From NCBI GenBank assembly GCA_963724625.1, contig CAVRVO010000001.1:1-64000 (forward strand): 64,000 bases of DNA, in the 5' to 3' direction. The notes beneath the pieces were generated by a model, which was given only the letters and a program-made list of their open reading frames with translations, was not told the DNA's origin and searched no databases. Each line of letters starts with the position of its first letter. The first letter of the stretch is position 1. The position numbers were made by a program, and so were the translations under genes. Below are positions 9,117-17,205 of this stretch, piece after piece. This DNA comes from DATBVX01 sp963724625 (lineage in GTDB: Bacteria; Pseudomonadota; Gammaproteobacteria; Steroidobacterales; Steroidobacteraceae).

Positions 9117-10039
9117 AGCTCGAGTCCGTCGAGGTCGCTGCTCCGCGCGCCGGCGAGGCGCGCGTACGCCACACGTACATCGCGGTCAATTTCATCGACA
9201 TCTATTTCCGCACCGGCCGCTATCCGCTGCCGCTCCCGAACGGCCTTGGCTCCGATGCCGTGGGCGTGGTCGAGGCCATCGGCCCCGACGTCGCCGACAT
9301 CAAGGTGGGCGATCGCGTCGGATACCTCCTCGGTCCGCAGGGCGCCTATTCCGATGTGCGCGTCATGCCGGCCAATGTGTTGATCAAACTGCCCGACCGC
9401 GTCTCCGACCGCACGGCCTCGACGCTGATGATGAAAGGCATGACGGTGCAGTATTTGTTCCGTCAGGTGTATCCGCTCGAGGGTGGAGAGACCATTCTGT
9501 ACCACGCGGCCGCGGGCGGCGTCGGTCTCATCGCCTGCCAATGGGCACGTGCGCTCGGCGTCACCATGATCGGCACGGTGAGTTCGGACGAGAAGGCGGA
9601 GATTGCGCGCGATCATGGTTGCACTCACACCATCGTCACGTCGCGCGAGAACATCGCACAGCGCGTGCGCGCACTCACTGATGGCAAGGGTGTGCCCGTG
9701 GTCTATGACTCCGTGGGCAAGGACACGGTCCAGGCCTCGATCGACAGCTTGCAGGTGCGAGGCACTCTGGTGAGCAATGGCACGACCTCCGGCCCGGTCG
9801 TCATCGACACGATGACGCTCGCAGCCAAGGGCTCGCTCTGGGTCACGCGGCCTGCCATGGTGCATTACGCAACGCCGCGCTCGCACATGCTCGACATGGC
9901 GGATGAGTTGTTCGCCATGGTGCTCGCTGGCAAGATCAGCGGCGAACCAAAGCAGGTACTTGCGTTGGCCGAGGCTTCCGAGGCACATCGCGCACTGGAA
10001 TCGCGCAGGACGACCGGCGCTACCGTGTTGGTGCCATAG
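9068..10039 (+). CDS. NADPH:quinone oxidoreductase (zeta-crystallin family)
   Basis: A zinc-independent member of the medium-chain dehydrogenase superfamily; relatives reduce quinones or activated double bonds with NADPH. The N-terminal GroES-like domain shows IRFHETGRPEVLKLESVEV and NFIDIYFRTGRYPLPLPN, and the Rossmann domain shows LYHAAAGGVGLIACQWARAL near residue 160, with a G-V-G nucleotide-binding turn. Length 323 is typical. The ATG at 9,068 matches the family start exactly, although it lies inside the preceding gene. In this operon it could reduce an enone or quinone intermediate of the unknown substrate. The stop is two bases before the transporter gene. Confidence 0.9.
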   Translation: MPKAIRFHETGRPEVLKLESVEVAAPRAGEARVRHTYIAVNFIDIYFRTGRYPLPLPNGLGSDAVGVVEAIGPDVADIKVGDRVGYLLGPQGAYSDVRVMPANVLIKLPDRVSDRTASTLMMKGMTVQYLFRQVYPLEGGETILYHAAAGGVGLIACQWARALGVTMIGTVSSDEKAEIARDHGCTHTIVTSRENIAQRVRALTDGKGVPVVYDSVGKDTVQASIDSLQVRGTLVSNGTTSGPVVIDTMTLAAKGSLWVTRPAMVHYATPRSHMLDMADELFAMVLAGKISGEPKQVLALAEASEAHRALESRRTTGATVLVP

Positions 10040-10041
10040 CC

Positions 10042-11385
10042 ATGGCGCGCAATTTAGACGCTTCCATGAACGTGATGCACTCAGCAGACTCGGCGAGCTC
10101 GGATAACGGCTACCGTTTCGGGCGAGGCCACGCGTGGTTCGCGTTTGCGATGACGATCGCGCTGATGATGGTCGATTACCTCGACCGGCAGGTGATCGTG
10201 TCGCTGTTCCCGCACATCAAGGCCGCATGGGGCCTGTCCGACAAGCAACTGGGCGCGCTGGTCTCGATCGTGTCGGTGACCGTCGCGTTCGGCGCTCTGC
10301 CAGTCGCGCTGCTCGCCGATCGCTGGAGCCGGGTGCGCAGCATCGCCGCCATGGCAACCGTGTGGAGCCTGGCGACGATTTCGTGCCTCTTCACGCGCAA
10401 CTACGGCCAGCTGATCGCGGCGCGCGCGATGGTTGGGGTGGGCGAGGCCGGGTACGGATCGGTCGGCGCGGCGCTCATCGCCAGTGTCTTTCCGGCCCGG
10501 CTGCGCGCGGGCCTGCTTGCGGCGTTCTTCGCAGCGGCTTCTGTCGGCTCGGTGCTCGGCGTGATGTTGGGCGGCCTCATCGCCGCGCGCTGGGGTTGGC
10601 AGGCCGCATTCGGTGTGGTCGGACTGCCGGGACTGCTGCTGGCACTCCTTTATCTTAAGGTTCGTGATTACCACACCGTCGCGCTGACGCCGGCCCAGCA
10701 AAACAAGCCGGGCAGTGCGGCTGCGTTTGCGGTGAAGTCACTGTTCCGGTCGCGCACCATGCTCTGGGTGTGTCTGGGTGGCGCCTCGCAACTCATCGTA
10801 GTGTCGGCCATCTGGGCGTGGCTGCCGAGCTTTCTCAATCGTTTTCACGGCATGGCGCCGGACGTCGCTGGAGTGCGTGCCGCGCTGGTGGTACTCATCG
10901 GCGCAGCAGGCGGCCTGGTGTGGGGAATGCTCGTCGATCGCGTCGGCGCACGACACCCAGGACGCAGACTTCACGTGTTGGCAGGACTGTGCCTGCTCAC
11001 TGCGCTGGTGCTGAGCGTGACATTCGCGGCCACGCATGGCGCATTGGGTGGTGGCGCCCAGTTCATGCTCATCGCTTTGGGTGGCTTCCTGATGACCTGC
11101 ACGGTCGGCCCGGTTTCCGCCATCGTGATCGACGTCACCCATGCAGGATTGCGCGCGACTGGCGCGGCGGTGCTGTCCCTGTTTCAGAACCTGTTCGGGC
11201 TCGCGGCCGGACCGGTGATCGCGGGCGCCTTGTCCGATGCGTTCGGGCTCGATCGCGCGCTCGCCGTGATCCCGGCATTCGCCGTGCTCGCCGCCGTGCT
11301 CTTCATCGTCGCATCACGCAACTACCAGGCAGACCTTCGGCGTGCCGACAGCGTCGCGGAAGTGGAGGGTGCGTGCTTGGCCTGA
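10042..11385 (+). CDS. MFS transporter (spinster/hexuronate-type)
   Basis: A twelve-helix major facilitator superfamily permease of the inner membrane. Helix 1 carries MMVDYLDRQVIVSLFP, followed by the loop 2-3 motif LPVALLADRWSRVRSIA (the G-x-x-x-D-R-x-x-R-like signature) and the helix 4-5 motif RAMVGVGEAGYGSVGAALIAS, both characteristic of the spinster-like/aromatic-acid side of the superfamily. Length 447 is standard. It begins two bases after the oxidoreductase stop and its own stop overlaps the ligase start, so it is certainly in the operon. Likely importer of the pathway substrate; the substrate itself is not evident. Confidence 0.9.
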   Translation: MARNLDASMNVMHSADSASSDNGYRFGRGHAWFAFAMTIALMMVDYLDRQVIVSLFPHIKAAWGLSDKQLGALVSIVSVTVAFGALPVALLADRWSRVRSIAAMATVWSLATISCLFTRNYGQLIAARAMVGVGEAGYGSVGAALIASVFPARLRAGLLAAFFAAASVGSVLGVMLGGLIAARWGWQAAFGVVGLPGLLLALLYLKVRDYHTVALTPAQQNKPGSAAAFAVKSLFRSRTMLWVCLGGASQLIVVSAIWAWLPSFLNRFHGMAPDVAGVRAALVVLIGAAGGLVWGMLVDRVGARHPGRRLHVLAGLCLLTALVLSVTFAATHGALGGGAQFMLIALGGFLMTCTVGPVSAIVIDVTHAGLRATGAAVLSLFQNLFGLAAGPVIAGALSDAFGLDRALAVIPAFAVLAAVLFIVASRNYQADLRRADSVAEVEGACLA

Positions 11386-12999
11386 TGATGCACCGACCGC
11401 TCCTGATCTCCTCGCTCCTGCGGCACGCAGAGCGGGGTCACGCGGGTCAGGAAGTGGTGTCGCGACGCGTCGAAGGGGATGTTCACCGTTACACGATTCG
11501 CGAGCTCGCGGCCCGCACGCGCCGCTTGGCCAATGCCCTCGCTCAGCACGGCATCGGGCAGGGTGAGCGCGTCGCCACGCTTGCCTGGAATGGCTATCGG
11601 CACCTCGAGCTCTACTACGCCGTCTCAGGCTCCGGCGCGGTGCTACATACGATCAACCCGCGCTTGCATCCCGATCAGGTGACCTGGATCGCGGACCACG
11701 CCGAGGACCAGATCCTGTTCTTCGATTTGAGCTTCCTGCCACTGGTCGAAGCCATCGCGCCTCGCGTCAGGACCCTCAAGACCTTCGTCGCGCTCACCGA
11801 TCGCGCACACATGCCTGCCGCGACTACGCTGCCCGAGCTTCTCTGTTACGAGGAGTTGCTCGAAGGGCAGGGCGAGGACTTCGAATGGCCCGAGTTCGAC
11901 GAGAACACCGCTGCATCGCTCTGCTACACCTCGGGCACGACCGGTCATCCGAAAGGTGCGCTCTTCAGCCATCGATCCACGATCCTGCACGCGTATGGCG
12001 CAGCTCTGCCCGATGCGTTCAACTGCTCGGCGTGCGATGTGATCTTGCCGGTCGTGCCGATGTTTCACGTCAACGCGTGGGGCCTGCCGTACGTCGCCCT
12101 CATGGTAGGCGCGAAACTCGTTTTTCCAGGACCATGGCTCGACGGCAAATCGTTGCACGATCTGTTCGAGAGCGAACGGGTGACGTTCTCTGCCGGCGTG
12201 CCGACCGTCTGGCAGGGCCTGCTCACACACGTCGCGAGCAACCGCTTGAGCTTCGGCACCATGCGCCGCACCGTCGTCGGGGGCGCTGCGTGTCCCGCCC
12301 GCGATGCTGCGTGCGTTTCAGGAAGACTATGACGTGCACGTGATGCACGGATGGGGCATGACGGAGATGAGCCCGTTGGGCACCGTCGGCGCGCTCAAGT
12401 CCTGCCATCAGGCCCTGAACGCCGAAGAACGCAGAGCTGTCCAGGCCAAGCAGGGGCGCGCCCTGTTCGGCGTCGAGCTCAAGACGGTCGGCGAAGATGG
12501 GCGCGAGCTGCCGCGCGACGGCCGCACGTCGGGTGAGCTAATGGTGCGCGGACCCTGGGTCGTATCCCGCTACTTCCGGAGCGAGGACACGCCGATCGTC
12601 GACGGGTGGTTCCCGACGGGTGATGTCGCGACGATCGACGACGAGGGTTACGTGCAGATCACGGACCGCAGCAAGGACTTGATCAAGTCCGGCGGCGAGT
12701 GGATCAGCTCGATCGCGCTCGAGAATATCGCCATGGCGCATCCGTCTGTCGCGATGGCGGCCTGCATCGCCATCAAGCATCCCAAGTGGGATGAGCGACC
12801 GCTGCTGGTCGTGGTACGCAAGCCGCAGGCGAGCGTGACGCGCGAGGAACTGCTCGGCTTGTACGCGGACAAGATCCCCAAATGGTGGACGCCGGATGAC
12901 GTCGTATTCGTAGATTCCATTCCGCTCGGCGCTACCGGCAAGATGCTGAAGAACAAGCTGCGCGAGCAACTCGCCCAGCACCGCATGCCGAGCGGCTGA
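11385..12999 (+). CDS. Acyl-CoA ligase (AMP-binding, long/medium-chain type), one frameshift
   Basis: Activates a carboxylic acid to its CoA thioester with ATP. The ATP-binding P-loop is seen as CYTSGTTGHPKGALFSHRS near residue 184, MFHVNAWGLPY follows, and after the break HGWGMTEMSPLGT, then GWFPTGDVATIDDEGYVQITDRSKDLIKSGGEWIS and, at the end, the catalytic-lysine region LGATGKMLKNKLREQ. Near 12,293 an extra C in a C-run shifts the frame; with it removed the protein is about 537 residues, normal for the family. The start overlaps the transporter stop (TGATG). A near copy of its 3' third recurs at 21.9 kb and a scrap at 18.27 kb. It presumably activates the acid product of the pathway. Confidence 0.88.
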
Positions 13000-13039
13000 C
13001 GCCTCATTTGTCCGTATGAGGTGATCGGGTCAACACCTC
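12682..13039 (+). repeat. Direct repeat copy A: 3' end of acyl-CoA ligase and downstream 20-mer
   Basis: Bases 12,682-12,999 match 21,916-22,233; counting by hand I find 25 differences in 318 bases, mostly at third codon positions, with about five amino-acid changes. After the stop codons the sequences diverge, then share GGTGATCGGGTCAACACCTC (13,020-13,039 and 22,265-22,284). Copy A is part of the complete ligase gene. Confidence 0.9.
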
Positions 13040-13045
13040 GTCGCT

Positions 13046-13080
13046 AAGCCCCGGCATCGCAAGGTGTCGGGGGCTTTTCC
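13046..13080 (+). terminator. Intrinsic terminator ending the 6.5-13 kb operon
   Basis: AAGCCCCGGCA pairs with TGTCGGGGGCTT (one bulged base) around an eight-base loop, followed by TTTTCC. It lies 47 bases after the ligase stop. The corresponding position behind repeat copy B lacks this hairpin. Confidence 0.75.
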
Positions 13081-13238
13081 TGTCTCATCGGTCCAGATTT
13101 CCTCCAGCGGTCCATTACCCACCCGCTACCCTCGAGCGCACTGCACGCCACCGGCCAATGTCGTGCATCTATTCCGGTGATCGGACGGCAGGCGATCCGT
13201 GCTTTTACTTAACGGCCTTCGGAAAGTACGAATAGCAG

Positions 13239-13757
13239 GTGGCACTGTCTGTGAAAGTATTGATTGAGGGTGTGCTTCAGGGGAGGAGCTTGAATATGGG
13301 CGCGCTGCTGATGACTGTCGGCCTGATATGTGCAGCCATTGGCGTTGGGAATTTAATCGGCATGGCGTGGACGAAGACTTTGCTCGGGATGGGCCCAATG
13401 TTCAATGTGCTGCTTTTCGTGTTGCCGGGTTTAGTGGTAACCGGAATCGGCAAGGAAATATCTGCTAATCGCGCGACAGAACAGCCAAGCACGGAAGCCG
13501 CCTCCAGCCAAGACAACAAGAAATGCCCTTTCTGTTCGGAACTCATCGAGTACGATGCAATCGTTTGTCGCCACTGCGATTACGACCAGCCAAGAACGGA
13601 GCCACTTTTGTCACAAGAACGATTCGAGGCTTGGCTGCGCTCGCAGTCACTGCCGAATCGTCAATCCAAGCCTCGACCAGGGGAGGGAATTGCGCAAAGC
13701 GCACGACTGCAGGCACAGCCTCGGCGAAGTGTGACGCGCGGGGCGGCAGCGAAATGA
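13239..13757 (+). CDS. Small membrane protein with C-terminal zinc ribbon
   Basis: About 172 residues from a GTG start; an ATG at 13,296 is an alternative. Two hydrophobic segments (about residues 20-45 and 55-75) anchor it in the membrane. They are followed by a rubredoxin-like zinc ribbon, KKCPFCSELI...VCRHCDYD, near residues 92-112, of the type often found in small 'UPF0547-like' or double-zinc-ribbon proteins, and a basic, Arg-rich tail. Function unknown. The stop codon overlaps the start of the diguanylate cyclase gene (AAATGA), so the two are translated together, suggesting the membrane protein may be a partner or sensor for it. Base composition is visibly less GC-rich than the upstream operon. 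Confidence 0.6.
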   Translation: MALSVKVLIEGVLQGRSLNMGALLMTVGLICAAIGVGNLIGMAWTKTLLGMGPMFNVLLFVLPGLVVTGIGKEISANRATEQPSTEAASSQDNKKCPFCSELIEYDAIVCRHCDYDQPRTEPLLSQERFEAWLRSQSLPNRQSKPRPGEGIAQSARLQAQPRRSVTRGAAAK

Positions 13758-14854
13758 ATGAAATGTGCGTTTTGAACGATGATCAATATCGAATTCTATT
13801 CGAGCATTTAGCCGAAGAAGTGCATTTCTGGCAGATCGTCCGGGACGAAACTGGCCGGATAAAAACCTGGCGTCTGATTTATGTGAATCCACCGACGCTG
13901 AAGACCTGGGGCCACGCCTCCCTCGATGAGATTGTAGGCAAGACTCCTGATGAGATATTCGGCCCTGGCGCCAGCGAACACTACTTGCCAGTGGTTGAAA
14001 AAATCATAGCCGAACGTCGCCCACACTCTTTCCAAGACTACTTTCCCAATCTGGATAAGTATTTTCGCTTCACTAGCGTGCCCTATGGAGATTACTTCAT
14101 CACTACGGGCGCTGATATTACCGATTTTATTAAAGAACAAGCGTCCCTCCTCAGCGACAACCAGCGGCTGGAGCAGCGGGTCCGCGAACGCACGGCAGAA
14201 CTCGAGGAGAACGTCGCCAAACTCCGGTACGCGCTAGAGGAGGGGGAACGGCTGCGCGAGGAGCTGCGCCAACAAGCCATTAGCGATCCTCTCACCAATC
14301 TATTTAATCGTCGGTTTCTGGAAGAATTCCTCGAGCATGAGATCCACCGCGCCAGGCGATCTCAATACAAAGTGACGGTTATCATGTTCGATGTTGACCA
14401 TTTCAAGGAAATCAATGATGGCTTCGGTCATGAAGCGGGTGATACGGTCCTAAGTGAAATAGGCCAACTCGCCTTATCGAGTATTCGCAGGGGAGATGTG
14501 GCCTGTCGTTATGGCGGCGACGAATTCATACTCGTTTTACCTGAATCCTCACTAACTATGGGCTTGCAAAGGGCTGAAGAGTTACGCGAACGAGTTAGAC
14601 ATCTCCGGTGGGAATTTCAAGGTGAGCGATTGACAGGTGTCACGCTTTCACTGGGAGTAGCTGAGTTTCCCAGTGAGGGCGAAACGCGAGCAGAACTGCT
14701 GCAATCCGTGGATGGAGCCCTTTATAGAGCTAAACAAGCCGGACGTGACCGAGCAGTTTCGTCAGGCGATGAGAGGCTTGTGCCTGGCAACACTGAGGCC
14801 TTGTTTCAGCCAACACGGATAGACCCTGTAGAGGTCGTTGACGAAACGAGGTAA
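13754..14854 (+). CDS. PAS-GGDEF diguanylate cyclase
   Basis: Makes cyclic di-GMP from two GTP, a second messenger that favours sessile growth. A PAS-like sensor fold covers about residues 8-125 (YRILFEHLAEEVHFWQIVRD, then LIYVNPPTLKTWG), followed by a coiled coil (RLEQRVRERTAELEENVAKL) and the GGDEF domain from about residue 175 (DPLTNLFNRRFLEEF, FDVDHFKEINDGFGHEAGD, CRYGGDEFILVLP). The active-site motif is intact, and an RRGD inhibitory I-site lies five residues before GGDEF, so product inhibition is expected. The start at 13,754 overlaps the zinc-ribbon gene by ATGA. Codon use is more AT-rich than in the flanking operon, a sign of separate origin. Confidence 0.93.
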   Translation: MNEMCVLNDDQYRILFEHLAEEVHFWQIVRDETGRIKTWRLIYVNPPTLKTWGHASLDEIVGKTPDEIFGPGASEHYLPVVEKIIAERRPHSFQDYFPNLDKYFRFTSVPYGDYFITTGADITDFIKEQASLLSDNQRLEQRVRERTAELEENVAKLRYALEEGERLREELRQQAISDPLTNLFNRRFLEEFLEHEIHRARRSQYKVTVIMFDVDHFKEINDGFGHEAGDTVLSEIGQLALSSIRRGDVACRYGGDEFILVLPESSLTMGLQRAEELRERVRHLRWEFQGERLTGVTLSLGVAEFPSEGETRAELLQSVDGALYRAKQAGRDRAVSSGDERLVPGNTEALFQPTRIDPVEVVDETR

Positions 14855-15138
14855 TCGTCTGGGCAGCGCGGCCGAGCAGCCGCTCAGACTGTGGCTCGCC
14901 AGTATCCATAGTTACCGACGCCTATCGCTGTGTCTTCAGCGCCGGCTCCCTCAAGCTGTCGCTTAGTGATGTCAGTGCGATTGATTTTGGCGTCGGTGAC
15001 GGTCCAATGAGTTCCGGGCCGGAGATTTCGCGAGGCACCTTGACCAGATCAATGCAAATCGACTTGCGACGCAGGCGGAACTTTCCTTCCCGAGCACCCG
15101 GTCCATGTCGGCGGCAACTGCATGAGCGGGCATCCACC

Positions 15139-15588
15139 TTGAACCATGCAACGCGTGCGGTGAGAACCGTCTGCGCCAGCACCCTCATTGCGTTCATCAT
15201 GCTGCTGCATCCTGGCGCAGTGCGCAGCGATTCGGGTCTCGACCTCGAGTCCTATAAGGGCAAGGTCGTCTACCTGGATTTCTGGGCATCCTGGTGCACG
15301 CCGTGTCGCCACTCCTTTCCGTGGATGGATGGTATACAGCGCGCCTACTCGAACCGTGGGCTAGTGGTCGTGGCCGTGAACCTGGACCAGGAGCACGAGC
15401 TCGCAGAGCGCTTCCTGCGAGAGATGAACCCCCACTTCCGCATCGTGTTCGACCCACAGGGCACGCTCGCGGAGGCCTTCGAGGTGAGCGGCCTGCCCGC
15501 CAGTGTCGTCATCGACCGCCACGGCAACGTGCGGTTCAAGCATCTCGGATTTCGCGAAGCGGACCAGCCGCGCTCGATGCGCAGGTGA
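15139..15588 (+). CDS. TlpA-like periplasmic thioredoxin
   Basis: A thiol-disulfide oxidoreductase of the TlpA/ResA family. From the TTG at 15,139 there is a signal peptide (ASTLIAFIMLLHPGAVRS), then the thioredoxin fold with YLDFWASWCTPCRHSFPWM; the redox pair is WCTPC near residue 57. The cis-proline region is GLPASVVIDRHG. In the reading frame as given the protein ends MRR at 15,588, but a one-base shift near 15,568 would instead give AALDAQVSALLAER and a stop at 15,611, which looks like the genuine family ending; a consensus error there is likely. An in-frame upstream ATG exists but would bury the signal peptide. First gene of the TlpA-DUF4266-DUF3570-ApbE module. Confidence 0.85.
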   Translation: MNHATRAVRTVCASTLIAFIMLLHPGAVRSDSGLDLESYKGKVVYLDFWASWCTPCRHSFPWMDGIQRAYSNRGLVVVAVNLDQEHELAERFLREMNPHFRIVFDPQGTLAEAFEVSGLPASVVIDRHGNVRFKHLGFREADQPRSMRR

Positions 15589-15625
15589 GCGCCCTGCTCG
15601 CGGAACGATAGCGGAGGAGACTTTC

Positions 15626-15850
15626 ATGATGCGCGGGTGCCTTGGATTTGCGATCGTGTTCGCGGTCGTCGTGCTCTGCGGCTGCAGTTCGATCGGCGTC
15701 AAGCCGTGGCAACGCGATCTGCTCGCCAAGGAGTCGATGCAGCTGAATTCATCTCCGCTCGATGCGGCGATCGACGATCACGTGTACTTCAGCAAGGAAG
15801 CCTCCAGCGGCGGTCGCGGCTTCGGCGGCGGGGGTTGCGGATGCAACTGA
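15626..15850 (+). CDS. DUF4266 small lipoprotein
   Basis: A 74-residue protein beginning at an ATG behind a strong GGAGGAG ribosome-binding site. The N-terminus is a lipoprotein signal with lipobox LCGC (Cys about residue 18), so the mature peptide is only about 57 residues, tethered to a membrane. The mature part contains VKPWQRDLLAKESMQL, DDHVYFSKEASSGG and a glycine-rich C-terminus ending GGGGCGCN. The PW-x-R-x-x-LA start and the GGGCGCN end are the recognisable marks of DUF4266. The two terminal cysteines are a plausible target of the neighbouring thioredoxin or a metal site, but this is inference; no biochemical function is known to me. Its stop overlaps the DUF3570 start. Confidence 0.85.
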   Translation: MMRGCLGFAIVFAVVVLCGCSSIGVKPWQRDLLAKESMQLNSSPLDAAIDDHVYFSKEASSGGRGFGGGGCGCN

Positions 15851-17179
15851 AGAAACCAAACGGCGCCGGACCTTCGACGCTCGTGGCCGCGACCTGCGCG
15901 CTGCTCAGCTCAGCGCCCGCGCGCTCCGACACTACGGCCCCGGCAGCTGGCGACTGGTTGGTCGACTCCGCGCTTCTCTACTACCAGGAGGATCATAACC
16001 GCGTCCAGGCGATCGAGCCGGTGGTCAGCCTCAGCAAGGATTTCGGCGATGATCGGACGCTGGCACTGAAGCTCACGTACGACAGCCTGAGCGGCGGTTC
16101 ACCGAACGGTGCGCTGCCGAGCAATCAGCCGCAGACCTTCGCCTCGCCCTCGGGCACGAGCCTGCAGGCCCCTTCGGGCGACCTGGGCACCACGTCGTCC
16201 GAGCGTGCCGGCGAGGAGCTCGAGCACCTGTCGCTGTACACGGTGGCGCCGGGGGAGCTACCGCTCGATCCGAACTTTCGCGACCAACGTGCGGCTGTGA
16301 GCGTCAACTGGCAGCAGCGGGCGGGCGAGTTCGCGCGGTTGTCCCTCGGCGGCGACTTCTCGTACGAGCACGACTTTACCTCTGCCGCGGTCAACGTCGC
16401 TCGTCGCCCGCGATTTCAACAATCGCAACACGACACTCTCGTTGGGCGGGAATTTCGAGGGCGACCGAATCAACCCCATCGGCGGGACACCCGCGGGCGG
16501 CAGCGACTACGCGCTGCTGCTCAAGGGCGGAAATGAAGCGAAGACCATAGCTGGCGGGCTACTGGGCGTAACGCAGGTCCTGAGCCGGCGCTGGCTCGCA
16601 CAATTGAACTTTACCTACGACCGCTCGAACGGCTACCTCACCGACCCGTACAAGATTCTCTCGGTGCTCGACACCGGCGGCAACACGACCGGCTATCGAT
16701 TCGAGATCCGCCCTGATATTCGCACGCGCAAGAGCGTATTCCTCGAGAACAAGGTCGCGATCGGGCACGACGACGTGCTCGATCTCTCGCTGCGTTACAT
16801 GACCGACGACTGGGGCGTCAAGTCGCGCACCGCGGAGCTGCGCTATCGCTGGGAGCTCGGCGGCAACATGTACGTCGAGCCGCATGCCCGCTATTACAGC
16901 CAGAGTGCCGCGGATTTTTACAACCTGTACCTCAACTCAACCGACCCACTGCCTGAGTTCACGTCGGCCGATGCGCGGCTCGGCAAGTTCAACGCCGCAA
17001 CACTCGGTGTGAAGTTCGGCATGGAGCTCGATGGCGGAGGCGAGTTCAGCCTGCGCTTAGAGGGGTACGAACAGAGCCCCCAGGATGTGCCAGCCGGCTT
17101 CGGTGAGCTGCAGGGACTGGATCTCAATCCAGGGCTGAAGGCGCTCATGTTGCAGGTCGGCTATCGATTCGCGTATTGA
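15841..17179 (+). CDS. DUF3570 outer-membrane beta-barrel protein, one frameshift
   Basis: Predicted outer-membrane barrel of unknown function. It starts with a signal peptide (LVAATCALLSSAPARS) and continues with alternating strands such as DSALLYYQEDHNRVQAIEP and TLALKLTYDSLSGGSPNGA; the phrase DSLSGGSPNGALPSN is typical of DUF3570. The frame breaks near 16,395; restored, it reads SLVARDFNNRNTTLSLGGNFEG and runs to LMLQVGYRFAY, with an aromatic C-terminus as barrel-assembly requires. Corrected length is about 445 residues. The first ten bases overlap the DUF4266 gene and the stop overlaps a possible TTG start of apbE, so the three are one transcription unit. A channel or scaffold for a periplasmic/outer-membrane redox system is inferred. 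Confidence 0.85.
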
Positions 17180-17205
17180 GCCCCAAGGCCCTGCGGAATT
17201 CCGCC

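Noticed and set aside
8777..9988. 403-codon minus-strand frame across the hydrolase and oxidoreductase genes
   Set aside because: Antisense shadow of two clear family members; His/Arg-rich composition without domains.
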